A stretch of 40,095 nucleotides of DNA from an uncultured Lentisphaeria bacterium (GTDB lineage Bacteria > Verrucomicrobiota > Lentisphaeria > Victivallales > UBA1829), in NCBI GenBank assembly GCA_949282305.1, contig CASDPB010000032.1, positions 1 through 40,095 of the forward strand, in the 5' to 3' direction. The position numbers were made by a program, and so were the translations under genes. Shown one piece after another: positions 31,452 to 40,095 of the stretch (its first letter is position 1; every line of letters starts with the position of its first letter). The notes under the pieces are model-generated. The model made no database searches. It saw only the letters and a list, made by a program, of their open reading frames with translations, and was not told the origin of the DNA.

Positions 31452-31500
31452 ATTTTCTCCTTGCCGTTATACCTGTCTTAAGCGAACGAAGAGAAAATAT
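31450..31500. repeat. 10-bp inverted repeat at the recombinase start
   Basis: ATATTTTCTC (31450-31459) and GAGAAAATAT (31491-31500) flank 31 bp between hsdS and the recombinase. It overlaps the recombinase ATG and Shine-Dalgarno, so it could occlude the start or bind the recombinase. Confidence 0.4.
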
Positions 31501-31508
31501 AACTCCAA

Positions 31509-32612
31509 TTAGCCAAAATACTCCTGTAACAATGCCTGATACAGCATTTCCAATTTTTCAAGACTCCTACGAATCGTAAATTTTGATTTGTCGAGCTGTT
31601 CAATAAACGCAGCGAACTCGTTCTGAAGCGCTATCGGTGGTATCAAAATATCGATATTTTGCAACTCTTGAGCATTGATATTGGCTTGTCCTACGATAGA
31701 TTTGCACATATCAAGAAGAGTTCGTTTCCCATACTTCGAGTTAAGGATAGCAGACAGATATTCCGGGTTTGCTCGTGCATTAACACGAACCCGAATAATG
31801 TATCCAGCGATAACCATCGGTATATCTTCTTTAAAGACACATGTTTTACCAACTAATTCCTTGCTATTAGTCCTATTGAATAAAACATCACCTTTTTGAA
31901 CTTGGTATTTTGCCAATTGGTCATCAGGAAGGTCTATATGCTTAAGATTCGACAAGTCCAAATACCCATCGTAAGTAATATTGTTCATCCGAAGATAAAT
32001 ATACTTTCCTCCTTCAGTAGCTGGAGAACTTGTTCCATATTTGACTTCAGAGGCGATATCACGGATTGTCCCAGATTCCCATTCCTTTGGATTTGTTACC
32101 GGGTCCCCGAACATCTCGATAAATCGGGACTTGGCAAGTACATCCAGTTGCTTTAATTGTTCTTTTTTTAGCTCAATCAGGTGGCATAATTTGTCCAGTC
32201 GGCAGATGATTTTTTCTTGTTCCCCCAAGGATGGCAAGAACATTTTTATCTGCAAAAGATTCGTCTTGGTCAGACTGGGAATCGTTACGGTAGTGTTAAG
32301 CTTTTCAAAATCAAAGCATACGCAGAAATAGAATAGATATCGAGGTAGTAAAAGGTTTCGGTTGGGTACAAGTCCAAATGCTGTATCCACATTCCAAAAT
32401 TTCCGGTCTACATAAATGGGGTTATTAATGCTCCCCTTTCTACCAATGACAACGGTATTTTCTGGGCAAATATAATCATTTGCCCATCCCATTATTCCAC
32501 CGCTACCATATATCGGGTATTGACCATCGGCCGCTTCAACCTTTTTCTGATTACGGCCATTGATGATTGACAAAACATCAGCAAAACGATAGCTCTTGGG
32601 GAACGCATTCAT
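31509..32612 (-). CDS. hsdS: Type I specificity subunit HsdS, two target-recognition domains
   Basis: A 367-residue protein, slightly short for HsdS; ATG 32612 overlaps the previous stop as ATGA. TRD 1 spans about residues 8-145, then a conserved helical spacer (R-L-D-K-L-C-H-L-I-E-L-K-K-E-Q, then L-A-K-S-R-F-I-E-M-F-G-D-P), TRD 2 about 180-330 and a second helix (F-I-E-Q-L-D-K-S-K-F). It determines the methylation/restriction target with HsdM and HsdR. Both ends of the second half coincide with repeats shared with the 206-residue cassette, so TRD 2 is exchangeable. Confidence 0.9.
   Translation of the reverse strand: MNAFPKSYRFADVLSIINGRNQKKVEAADGQYPIYGSGGIMGWANDYICPENTVVIGRKGSINNPIYVDRKFWNVDTAFGLVPNRNLLLPRYLFYFCVCFDFEKLNTTVTIPSLTKTNLLQIKMFLPSLGEQEKIICRLDKLCHLIELKKEQLKQLDVLAKSRFIEMFGDPVTNPKEWESGTIRDIASEVKYGTSSPATEGGKYIYLRMNNITYDGYLDLSNLKHIDLPDDQLAKYQVQKGDVLFNRTNSKELVGKTCVFKEDIPMVIAGYIIRVRVNARANPEYLSAILNSKYGKRTLLDMCKSIVGQANINAQELQNIDILIPPIALQNEFAAFIEQLDKSKFTIRRSLEKLEMLYQALLQEYFG
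31578..31610. repeat. 33-bp direct repeat, copy 2
   Basis: Identical to 29909-29941 and in the same orientation, lying in the C-terminal helix of the complete hsdS. Confidence 0.8.
32099..32129. repeat. 31-bp direct repeat, copy 2
   Basis: Matches 30439-30469 with one mismatch. It marks the junction between the two halves of the complete hsdS. Confidence 0.8.
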
Positions 32613-33175
32613 GCCGCCACCTCATCAGAGATGGTCCCACAGGAAAATCGGGATTTCGCAAGCAAATCCAATTGCATAATTTGTCTTTTTCGCAAAGCAG
32701 CCAGACCGCTTACATTATCCAGAATACTTGCGACGTTTTTTTGTTCCGCTAATACAGGAAGCGGAATTTGGGTCTCATGCAATGCTTTTTTGTTTATTGC
32801 TTTGAAAGTACTGCCTGTTCCTTTAGCATTGAGCTCATCATGTTTGCTTTTTATAGCATAATACAAAAACTTTGCATCAACACTATCGCAAGCGGTTAAT
32901 GCCGCTAATCCTCGCCCAATACAGCAGGTTTCGTTTGCAATATTAACCGCTCCAATAGGAGCTCTGACTGATAATAAAATATCTCCGCGATGTGCAATCT
33001 TTGTTGGATTGTCACAATAGAAACGCGTCACAGGTGTTAAAGCTCCAAAGTCCGCATTACCCTGATAAAAAGGTATCCCTCTGCCTTCATCATTATATCC
33101 AGAGGAATCCGGGGATTGTCCCATATTCAGTGAACAGGCTTCATTCAGTTTCACCATCGGCCATTGTGATTTCAT
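32609..33175 (-). CDS. hsdS: Half-length hsdS (one target-recognition domain)
   Basis: A 188-residue protein starting at ATG 33175, overlapping the stop of the 37-residue frame. It has a single TRD (S-L-N-M-G-Q-S-P-D, I-A-H-R-G-D-I-L-L-S-V-R-A-P-I-G) and the helix R-K-R-Q-I-M-Q-L-D-L-L-A-K-S-R-F. Directly after S-R-F, at the 9-bp core TCCCGATTT, the sequence departs from the HsdS pattern and ends 11 residues later. This is what remains if the second half was removed at that site. It may act as a half subunit; such halves can dimerise. Confidence 0.8.
   Translation of the reverse strand: MKSQWPMVKLNEACSLNMGQSPDSSGYNDEGRGIPFYQGNADFGALTPVTRFYCDNPTKIAHRGDILLSVRAPIGAVNIANETCCIGRGLAALTACDSVDAKFLYYAIKSKHDELNAKGTGSTFKAINKKALHETQIPLPVLAEQKNVASILDNVSGLAALRKRQIMQLDLLAKSRFSCGTISDEVAA
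32645..32653. repeat. Third copy of the 9-bp hsdS core (AAATCGGGA on plus)
   Basis: The breakpoint in the 188-residue hsdS half falls in this core. The sequence to the right in + coordinates (upstream in the gene) is hsdS-like; that to the left is not. Confidence 0.55.
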
Positions 33176-33285
33176 TTCGGCATGGCCTCCAGCTCAAATA
33201 CTTTTATCCTTCGATTCTTGGTGCTCTCAACCGCCTCGAATTCGAGGTAATTGAAATTATCGGCATTGTTAAAATTTTCGGTCAT
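33172..33285 (-). CDS. 37-residue ORF overlapping hsdM and hsdS
   Basis: ATG 33285 overlaps the hsdM stop as ATGA, and its own TGA overlaps the hsdS ATG (33175) as ATGA. The peptide is acidic at the start ([17 protein letters not shown]) and basic in the middle (S-T-K-N-R-R-I-K-V-F-E-L). No family recognised. The exact double overlap argues for translation; it may act as a coupler that carries ribosomes from hsdM to hsdS, or as a small regulator of the complex. Confidence 0.55.
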   Translation of the reverse strand: MTENFNNADNFNYLEFEAVESTKNRRIKVFELEAMPK

Positions 33286-34739
33286 TTCAACATGCCCTCC
33301 AACTCGTCAAGGCCTTTAGTTATCTCTGCTTCGATGTTTCGGATTTCAGCGAGGATTTCGTGTATCGGCGGATATTCTTCCGCCACATATTCCACTTTTT
33401 TATATTTGTTGATGGAGAGGTCGTAGCCGTTGGCGACGATTTCGGCTTTGGGCACCATGAAGGACTGTTCCGTGCGCTCCCGTTTTTCTTCCTGACCCAA
33501 GGTTTTGAAGCGGGCGATGATATCCGGGATATCACTTTCAGCAAGCGGAGTCCGCTTATCATCCAAGCTGAAGCCGTCCGACTTCATATCATAGAACCAG
33601 ACCTTATCCGTACCTCCGTGATTGGTCTTGGTAAAGATGATGATGGCGGTCGATACTCCGGCATAGGGCTTGAAAACTCCGCTCGGCATCGATATGATGG
33701 CGTCGAGCCGGTGGTGGTCGATGATTTCCCTGCGGATTGCCTGATGCGCTTGCGATGAGCCGAAAAGCACTCCGTCCGGCACAATTGCCGCACAACGTCC
33801 ACCGACTTTCAGCATCCGGACGAAAAGAGCGAGAAAAAGCAATTCCGTTTTCTTGGTTTTTACCATTTTCAACAGATTGTTTGCCACTCCATCATAATCC
33901 AAACTGCCTTTGAAAGGAGGATTGGCAAGAATCATGGAGAATTTATTCTCATCAATGTTCTGGTCGGAAAGACTGTCCCGATAAAAAATATTGGGATTCT
34001 CCACGCCATGAGTCATCATGTTCATTGCGCCGATACGGAGCATCGTACGATCCATATCGTAGCCCCAGAACATATTATTGTTGTAGTGTTCTTTATTCTG
34101 CTCGTCAAAGAAAATCTCATCATGATGATTATTTCGAAGGAATTCCCCCGCCGCCACCAGAAAGCCGCTGGTACCGCATGCAGGGTCGCAAATAGTATCA
34201 TCCGGCTTGGGAGCCAGCAGCTGAACCATCATCTTGATAATATGCCGTGGTGTGCGAAATTGCCCGTTGGTTCCGGATGTTGCAAGCTTGGATAGCAGAT
34301 ATTCGTAAACGTCCCCTTTGATATCTTTATCCTGCCAGTCAAACGAATCGAACTCCGAAACGATACTCTCCAACAAACGCGGTGTCGGAATTTTAAAAAT
34401 CGCATCAGTCATGTACTTCGAATAAGCACTGTCTTTGTCGGCATGCAGATTTTTGATGAACGGGAAGACTTTCTCCTGTACTGTAGTATACATTTTCGCC
34501 GCCTCGAAATGGCGAAAACTTGACCAACGGCAATCCTGATGTCCCGTGTCAAATATACTTTGATATTGAATATCCAACATAAGACTTTCTTTCTGTCGGA
34601 TACTGTCTAAACTATCGAGATCACGAACAAACATCAAATAAGTAATCTGTTCAATCACATCAAGCGGATTGGTGATTCCGCCAGTCCAGAACATTTCCCA
34701 CAATCTGTCGATTCTGTTTTTTAATTCACCGGTAATCAT
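33282..34739 (-). CDS. hsdM: Type I DNA methyltransferase M subunit (HsdM)
   Basis: A 485-residue N6-adenine methyltransferase; AAAGGG is well placed before ATG 34739. The N-terminal helical domain is typical ([23 protein letters not shown]). The AdoMet motif [13 protein letters not shown] lies near residue 180 and the catalytic motif I-L-A-N-P-P-F near 285. The C-terminus is helical. It is the first gene of the leftward operon and pairs with whichever HsdS form is expressed to methylate host DNA. Confidence 0.92.
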   Translation of the reverse strand: MITGELKNRIDRLWEMFWTGGITNPLDVIEQITYLMFVRDLDSLDSIRQKESLMLDIQYQSIFDTGHQDCRWSSFRHFEAAKMYTTVQEKVFPFIKNLHADKDSAYSKYMTDAIFKIPTPRLLESIVSEFDSFDWQDKDIKGDVYEYLLSKLATSGTNGQFRTPRHIIKMMVQLLAPKPDDTICDPACGTSGFLVAAGEFLRNNHHDEIFFDEQNKEHYNNNMFWGYDMDRTMLRIGAMNMMTHGVENPNIFYRDSLSDQNIDENKFSMILANPPFKGSLDYDGVANNLLKMVKTKKTELLFLALFVRMLKVGGRCAAIVPDGVLFGSSQAHQAIRREIIDHHRLDAIISMPSGVFKPYAGVSTAIIIFTKTNHGGTDKVWFYDMKSDGFSLDDKRTPLAESDIPDIIARFKTLGQEEKRERTEQSFMVPKAEIVANGYDLSINKYKKVEYVAEEYPPIHEILAEIRNIEAEITKGLDELEGMLK

Positions 34740-34947
34740 TGTTTCCCTTTAAATTCTAAAATGCAAATAAACTAACAGTTACAATAGCACCATGTCTGCC
34801 AATGTTCAAAGAGAGAATTCTCCTTTTAATAAATTCAATGATTCTTTAGGATGCTTTCCGTTATTGTTTTGAGGAACAAAATTATTGAAATAAACTTACC
34901 AAATTGAAAAATACGCGCGGATTGTATGGCGAGTAAGGAGGACTGAC

Positions 34948-35028
34948 ATGTCATTCACTCATCTAAAATGGAAGCGGAAAACCAAGGGAAAAAATCCTAT
35001 AATCGCTTATTGTTATACCTTGTTGTAA
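34948..35028 (+). CDS. 26-residue peptide with strong Shine-Dalgarno
   Basis: TAAGGAGGA lies 7 nt before ATG 34948; the frame ends TAA at 35028. The peptide is basic in the middle (L-K-W-K-R-K-T-K-G-K) with a hydrophobic end (I-I-A-Y-C-Y-T-L-L). It could be a leader peptide or the N-terminal stub of a deleted gene. Evidence is only the ribosome-binding site. Confidence 0.3.
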   Translation: MSFTHLKWKRKTKGKNPIIAYCYTLL

Positions 35029-35074
35029 AAAGAAAACTATTTCTATTCTTCCCGTATGTAGCACGCCTTAGTCT

Positions 35075-35154
35075 TTGTTTCGTGCAATTTTCATTGTATT
35101 TACAAATCACACGACAACTAGACAATTTCAAGCGCCAATACTGAAACGAAACAA
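35075..35154. other. oriT: Candidate oriT: spaced inverted repeat upstream of the relaxase
   Basis: TTGTTTCGT (35075-35083) and ACGAAACAA (35146-35154) form a 9-bp inverted repeat 62 bp apart, enclosing an AT-rich region with a short TTGTA/TACAA palindrome. GGCGATCGCC follows at once. MobF origins usually lie beside the relaxase gene and contain inverted repeats next to the nick site; no nick consensus could be recognised, so this is only a candidate. Confidence 0.3.
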
Positions 35155-35346
35155 GGCGATCGCCGATTTCAATCGGGGTATTGCGTTTTATTTCTGACTC
35201 CTGATTTTCTGATAGGAAAAACGACGTAGGTTTTCTCATCGCGATTTTGATTTTGCTTGCAGTTTGCAATTGCTTCTCGTAGACTATACCCGGGCAAATC
35301 TTTTTGTATGGATTTTGAATGGCAAGAGTGAGAGGAGCATAGAGCC

Positions 35347-38300
35347 ATGTTCAATATGACGAAGATTCGAGCAACGAATGGTTCGGGGAAGAGTTTCTAT
35401 GCGAATCATCTGTGCTCAAACGATTATTATTCGGAGCATGAGAAAGTTCAGGGATACTGGCGGGGAGAGCTTGCGGATGCGTTCAGTCTGCAGGATAAGG
35501 TTGTGACGAGCGAGGAGTTCAGTCTGTTTCAGCGGAATGTGAATCCGAAGACGCTGGACAGACTGACGCAGAAGAATATGCCAGGCGGTCCCCGGTTCTT
35601 TGACTTTCAGGTGGCGGCTCCGAAGTCGGTTTCAGTGATGTCGATGTTCGACGAACGGTTGATCGAGGCGCATCGGGAATCGGTTCGGATTGCGATGGCG
35701 GAACTGGAACGGCTGGCGGCGGTTCGGGTGCGCGACGGCGAGAACGTTCGGACCAACAATTGTGAAACGACCGGGAAGCTGGTTTACGCAGAGTTCATGC
35801 ACGATACGAGTCGCGCACTTGATCCTCAACTGCATACGCATAACGTGGTCTGCAATGTGACGCGGGCAGGCGACGGCAGGTACAAGGCGCTCGAAACGCT
35901 GGAGATGTGCCGGGCGATCCGTTACGCGGGCAAGGTCTATCACAACGAGATGGCGGCAAGATGCCGTGAACTGGGTTACGAAACAGTCGAAACACGGGAT
36001 CGGAAAGGCGACGTCATCTGGTACGATCTGGCATGCGTTCCGGCTGATGTGATGGAACGGTTTTCCAAGCGGCGGCAGCAGATCGAGAAGGCGGAGGCGG
36101 AGTTCATCGCGGCGCATGGCCGGAAGCCGACATTGAGCGAGAACAATTATCTTTCGACTTCGACACGCACGGATAAGATGCTGACTTCGACAAGCGGGAA
36201 AGTCCGGGAGTTCCAGATGGGTCAGTTAGGCCATCAGGAAGAGGAACAATTATATGCGGCGGCCAGGCGCGCCAAAGAGCATGGTCCGGTTACAAGCACA
36301 CTGGATCACGAAAGGACCGTGGAGGAAATCAAGAATGTGATCGATGAACTGTACGAGCGGGAGAGCGTTCTGAAGCTCGACAAGATACTGGCTGAAGCGC
36401 TGAACCGGAACCTCGGCAGGATCAAGTTGCAGGAGCTGAAAAAGGCCGTCAAAGAGATTCCGGAACTGCGGAACCTGGGCGGCAATGAGGCGAATCCGTA
36501 TTATGCTCCGCAATTTGTAATTGAGCGCGAACTGTCGGCGATCGAGCTGGTGGAACAGCAGCGGGATGTTTTCGATGCGATTGCGCCGGAGTTTCAGGCG
36601 TTTCCGGGAGATCAATCACGGGTGGCGCAGGCGATGCTGATTCACGGCCTGTTGAGCTCCAAAGACCGGTTCAACCTGTTCCGCGGCGTGGCGGGCGCGG
36701 GCAAGACTTCGACCTTGCAGGAGTTCTGCAAGGGACTGCGTTCGGGAGGCGTCACGGACATCTACCTCGTCGCGCCGACGAATTCGGCGACGGACGTGCT
36801 GAAACAGGAGGGCTTCGAACAGTCGCAGACGGTGGCGGGATTCCTGCTGTCGAAGCAGAAGCCTCCGGCGGGGGCATACGTGATCATCGACGAATCGGGT
36901 TTGAATTCGCTGCGCGAAGGCGTGGAGATCCTGAAACTGGCGCGGAAGAACAACTACCGGGTGTTGTTCGTGGGCGACGCGCGGCAGCATACCGCCGTCG
37001 AATCAGGCGACTTTTTCCGGCTGCTGGTGGATTATTCGCAGATTCAGAAGTTTTCACTAACGGAGATTCACCGTCAGCGGAATGAGGAGTATCGCCGTGG
37101 AATTTTCGAGTGTGCGATGGGGCAGCATGAACAGGCATTCGAACGGTTCGACAAACAGCACTTCATTCATGAAGGCAAGCAGAAATACTTGGAGGAGGCC
37201 GCCGGGAAATACATGGAATATACGGAACAGGGGCAGTATCTGAATCGTGCGATACTGGTAGCGCCGATGCATGAGGAGTGCGATAAGCTGACGGCTTCGG
37301 TGCGCGCAAAACTGAAGGAAGCGGAGGTAATCCGAGGTGCAGGTCGCGAAACGGAGGTGTTCCGTTCATGGAACAAACCGAAAGCATGGCTGAAGGACGC
37401 TTCGAACTTCCAGCCGGGCATGACCATCGGCTTCATCCGCAACATGAAAGGTGTCGGTAACGCCGGTGAGGTAACGCGCATTGAAGCCGTAGACGGCAAG
37501 CAGTTGGTATTGGCCAACGGCAAGCGGATTTTTGCGAAGGGAGCTTCCGATTTCATTGACGTCGGGGAACTGCGCAAAATCGAACTGTGCGAGGGTGATC
37601 TGATCCAGTTCCGGGTGAACCTGAAAGCGAAAAAAATTTACAACGGGACGCTGGCGCATGTGAGCGCCGATCCCGGCAAGGTCGAAATACTTTATTCGGA
37701 CGGCAGACCACGTGAGCTGATCGACATGCCGGAGAACTACGCGGCGTTCGATTACGGCTGGGTGACGACGTCGCACAAGTCGCAGGGACGGACTGCTGAA
37801 AACGTCGTGGTGGCGGCCGAGTCGCTGGATAGAAAAGCGTTCTATGTGGCGCTCAGTCGCGGGCGTAAAGAGCTGTCGCTTCACTGTCCGGACAAAGAAC
37901 ATTTGAAACGGAATCTTGCCAAACGGACGGGAGAACGGACAAGCATTCATGATTTGATCCGTGACCGTGAAATTCCTTCCGGGGCGATATTGCCACTTTC
38001 GGAACCGGTGCGGAAGCAGAAAGCGGAAACATTGCCGGATTTCAGTTACAAGGACATTGTGAAACGGACGAAAGTAGCGTTGCGGAAGGTCAAAGCGATG
38101 CTGAATGATACTGCGATGCTTCGGCGTATGCGGAAACATCGGGAACGTCTTTTCAATGAGTATACGCGTTTTGAAGCGGAAGAGCCTGCGGTCGGGTTGA
38201 TCGGTAAGGTTATGGGGAAAATAACGGGTTTGTTCAGGAAAGCGGAAGGTGTTCCGGAACCGACGGTTGCGACTGCGCTGGAGCGTGTGCAGGACGCAGA

Positions 38301-40095
38301 ACAGGAACAGGAGCGTGAAACGGCGCGTCTTCTGAAGCGGAAAACGTTGTGGAAGGTGTTTGAGGAAGCGTGGCGTGAGTATGTAGAAAAACGCAAGGCG
38401 TATCACGCTCTTCACGGCGGCGGGGAAGTGTTTGAACTGACGGATCGGGAAAAAACCTTCCATCAGGAACAGTTGTCGCATCGTTCCCGTGAGGAATCGC
38501 CGGAACCGCTGCCGTTCTGGATGGAGAACTGGCGTGAGACGGCGGAGTCCGAGGCCCGGAAATCGCGTGCCGTGCTGGTAAAGCGTCTGGCGGAGGAAAA
38601 ACGGCAAAAGCTTGACAAGTGCTGGGCTCTTGCGGAAAAACAGTGGGATGAACTCATTTCCTCGCGGAAGAAGTTTTATGAGGAACGGCATATGAAATCG
38701 GAGTTCCGTCTCTGGCCGGAGGAAGAGGCGTTTGTTCAGGCACAGGCGGCACGCCGTGCCGACGGTCTGGAGCCGGAGGCGATTCCTGGCGAGTTGCAGA
38801 ACTGGCAGGAACGTGCAGAGGATGAGGTCCGGCGGCTCATTGAGGAGCAGAAGCGGGAGCTGCTTGCGAAGTGGAAAGACGCCGCTCTCCGCTGGGAGAA
38901 CTATCTTGCCGAGCGTCAGGTGTATCAGGATGAATTTTATTCCGGCAGGAAATACAAACTCTCTTCGGAGGAACAGCAGTTTGTTCAGCAGCAGAAGCTG
39001 CGTCGGAAGCATGAACTGAAACCGGAAATTCCGGAATGGCTGGACAACTGGCGGGAAAAAGCCGATGCACTTCGTCAGCGGGAATATGAGGCAGAGGCAC
39101 AGTGGAAGTGGAAATGGAAAAACTTTGATGAAGTATGGGGCGTGTATCGTTCCGGAAGGGAAAAATTAAGCACCTCCGAGTCCGCTTATCAGAGGCTCGT
39201 GGAACAACGCCGGAGTGCCCATAAACTTCCTCCGGAATATCAGCAGCTTCCTGAGTGGATGCGTACAGAGGAAGTTCTGGAAATTTACCGGCGCCAGCAT
39301 ACGGTGGAGGAAATTCGCAATGCACTCGGGATTCATCCCGGCGATGAAGACCAGCCGATCAATCCTGTCCGGAAAACATATTATGAATCCCGAAAAGCGG
39401 AGCTGGCCGAACGGATTGTCGAATATGACCGGAATGTGATTCTGGAAAAACTCCCGGAATGGATGAAGGAACGGAATCCGGGCAAGGAACTCAAGGAAAC
39501 GATTCGGAACGGCATTTACCTGAAATATCGGTGTCATGTGGAGGATGAAAAATCTCTGTCTTCCATGGATTGGCTGGAATTGCAGAATCGCAAGCTGAAA
39601 GCGAAGGCGGAATATGAAACCTATGAGTATCGTTTGCTGATTCCGCCCGCTACGCAGAAACAGATCGCGGAACTGGAGGATTTTGTCAAAGCGGCATACC
39701 TCGACTCCTGTCCGGATGACTTGAATCGGGAGGAAGCGGAAAATCTGCTCCGGGAGCTTCGGGAGGAAGAAAAACGTCAGGCGTTGGAAAAGGAGCGCCG
39801 TCTGTATCCTGTGAAGAAGTGGACACTCCGCACTCTGGAAGCGTTGCATCAGGCTGGACGCCTGAAAAAGCTGCCGGAAGGAATCTGCGAACGGGAAGCG
39901 AGGGAACTCATCAATGCGATCACCGAACACGATCCGGCAAACGAGTTTGAAAAGGGACAGATTCGCCGGGCGATATGCGACGGTTTTCTCCCTTATTCCG
40001 TTGAAAAGCGTCTGGTGAATCTGACTCAAGGAGAATGTCGGGAATTGCTGGCGCAGGCACAGAATGTGAGGAAAGGCGCTGCAATTGAGCGGGCG
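35347..40095 (+). CDS. MobF relaxase with TraI-type helicase and repetitive C-terminal tail, 3' partial
   Basis: Open from ATG 35347 (GAGAGGAG upstream) to the window end, 1583 codons. Relaxase domain: tandem tyrosines Y27-Y28 and the metal triad H152, H163, H165 (P-Q-L-H-T-H-N-V-V), with the same spacing as TrwC H150/H161/H163. Helicase (SF1): R-G-V-A-G-A-G-K-T-S-T near 447-457, Y-V-I-I-D-E-S-G near 515, L-F-V-G-D-A-R-Q-H near 540, W-V-T-T-S-H-K-S-Q-G near 805 and V-A-L-S-R-G-R-K-E near 840. The tail beyond about residue 900 is charged coiled coil, with three or four degenerate 75-90-residue repeats (I-P-E-W-L-x-N-W-R-E-K-A). It nicks oriT and unwinds DNA for conjugation; no secretion genes are in view. 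Confidence 0.9.
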   Translation, partial: MFNMTKIRATNGSGKSFYANHLCSNDYYSEHEKVQGYWRGELADAFSLQDKVVTSEEFSLFQRNVNPKTLDRLTQKNMPGGPRFFDFQVAAPKSVSVMSMFDERLIEAHRESVRIAMAELERLAAVRVRDGENVRTNNCETTGKLVYAEFMHDTSRALDPQLHTHNVVCNVTRAGDGRYKALETLEMCRAIRYAGKVYHNEMAARCRELGYETVETRDRKGDVIWYDLACVPADVMERFSKRRQQIEKAEAEFIAAHGRKPTLSENNYLSTSTRTDKMLTSTSGKVREFQMGQLGHQEEEQLYAAARRAKEHGPVTSTLDHERTVEEIKNVIDELYERESVLKLDKILAEALNRNLGRIKLQELKKAVKEIPELRNLGGNEANPYYAPQFVIERELSAIELVEQQRDVFDAIAPEFQAFPGDQSRVAQAMLIHGLLSSKDRFNLFRGVAGAGKTSTLQEFCKGLRSGGVTDIYLVAPTNSATDVLKQEGFEQSQTVAGFLLSKQKPPAGAYVIIDESGLNSLREGVEILKLARKNNYRVLFVGDARQHTAVESGDFFRLLVDYSQIQKFSLTEIHRQRNEEYRRGIFECAMGQHEQAFERFDKQHFIHEGKQKYLEEAAGKYMEYTEQGQYLNRAILVAPMHEECDKLTASVRAKLKEAEVIRGAGRETEVFRSWNKPKAWLKDASNFQPGMTIGFIRNMKGVGNAGEVTRIEAVDGKQLVLANGKRIFAKGASDFIDVGELRKIELCEGDLIQFRVNLKAKKIYNGTLAHVSADPGKVEILYSDGRPRELIDMPENYAAFDYGWVTTSHKSQGRTAENVVVAAESLDRKAFYVALSRGRKELSLHCPDKEHLKRNLAKRTGERTSIHDLIRDREIPSGAILPLSEPVRKQKAETLPDFSYKDIVKRTKVALRKVKAMLNDTAMLRRMRKHRERLFNEYTRFEAEEPAVGLIGKVMGKITGLFRKAEGVPEPTVATALERVQDAEQEQERETARLLKRKTLWKVFEEAWREYVEKRKAYHALHGGGEVFELTDREKTFHQEQLSHRSREESPEPLPFWMENWRETAESEARKSRAVLVKRLAEEKRQKLDKCWALAEKQWDELISSRKKFYEERHMKSEFRLWPEEEAFVQAQAARRADGLEPEAIPGELQNWQERAEDEVRRLIEEQKRELLAKWKDAALRWENYLAERQVYQDEFYSGRKYKLSSEEQQFVQQQKLRRKHELKPEIPEWLDNWREKADALRQREYEAEAQWKWKWKNFDEVWGVYRSGREKLSTSESAYQRLVEQRRSAHKLPPEYQQLPEWMRTEEVLEIYRRQHTVEEIRNALGIHPGDEDQPINPVRKTYYESRKAELAERIVEYDRNVILEKLPEWMKERNPGKELKETIRNGIYLKYRCHVEDEKSLSSMDWLELQNRKLKAKAEYETYEYRLLIPPATQKQIAELEDFVKAAYLDSCPDDLNREEAENLLRELREEEKRQALEKERRLYPVKKWTLRTLEALHQAGRLKKLPEGICEREARELINAITEHDPANEFEKGQIRRAICDGFLPYSVEKRLVNLTQGECRELLAQAQNVRKGAAIERA

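Larger units (their letters stand above)
34740..35346. other. Intergenic region between hsdM and the relaxase gene
   Basis: About 600 AT-rich bp between divergent units. It holds a 26-codon frame with a perfect Shine-Dalgarno (34948-35028) and a spaced inverted repeat that could belong to an oriT (35075-35154). No other gene is seen. Confidence 0.5.

Noticed and set aside
35632-39012. Long open frames on the minus strand under the relaxase gene.
   Set aside because: The plus frame has complete relaxase and helicase motifs with perfect spacing; the antisense frames are low-complexity shadows of a GC-rich coding sequence.

Overview
The window looks like an accessory region of a host-associated bacterium, most likely of the Lentisphaerota/Victivallis type. 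I infer this from the CSLREA/choice-of-anchor-Q beta-helix protein, the AAA-ATPase-like plus PD-(D/E)XK protein, the DUF4143 ATPase and the style of the small operon genes. No rRNA, core metabolic gene or other decisive marker is present, so the phylum call is tentative. The content is that of an integrative or plasmid-like mobile element with a defense island: a MobF relaxase-helicase, a plasmid-type replication cluster with a sliding-clamp-like protein, a tRNA-derived attachment region, Gabija and a type I restriction-modification locus.

Layout. 1-2435 (-) is a 5'-truncated giant repetitive beta-helix protein that runs out of the window; it abuts foreign sequence near 2435. 2480-4641 holds a small gene fragment and an AAA-ATPase-like/PD-(D/E)XK protein. 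4926-13913 (+) is a long uncharacterised operon. It starts with a good promoter and a structured, attenuator-like leader, followed by a small acidic protein, a helical protein, two Asp-box beta-propeller-like proteins (one fused to a half DnaJ zinc finger and DnaJ C-terminal domain), a Ycf46-type AAA ATPase, a membrane protein, small cysteine-rich proteins, an EcsC-family protein and a secreted two-repeat protein. 13971-18752 (-) is a convergent plasmid-like cluster: a zinc-ribbon/glycine-rich protein, a DUF932 protein, a Cas4/RecB-like nuclease, a small basic protein, a beta-clamp-like protein with a C-terminal extension that has its own internal ribosome-binding site, and a ParB/DUF3102-like protein.

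19618-20340 carries no protein gene. It holds the two halves of a tRNA-Asn(GUU) on opposite strands, two sets of 11-bp tandem repeats that look like recombinase arm sites, and a promoter with two palindromic operators for the DUF4143 ATPase at 20353. 21725-26332 (+) is a membrane-anchored HTH protein followed closely by AT-rich gajA and gajB. 26517-34739 (-) is one type I R-M operon in the order hsdM - 37-aa overlapping ORF - half hsdS - hsdS - tyrosine recombinase - silent/half hsdS cassette - hsdR. Direct repeats of 31 and 33 bp would allow exchange of target-recognition domains. 35347 to the window end (+) is a MobF relaxase with a TraI-type helicase and a long repetitive charged C-terminal tail.

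Together the relaxase, clamp cluster and attachment-like region could supply transfer, replication and integration, and the R-M and Gabija loci protect the host. The 5-14 kb operon, built on an AAA ATPase, a chaperone-like domain and propellers, is the best candidate for an undescribed system; nothing in the sequence fixes its function.
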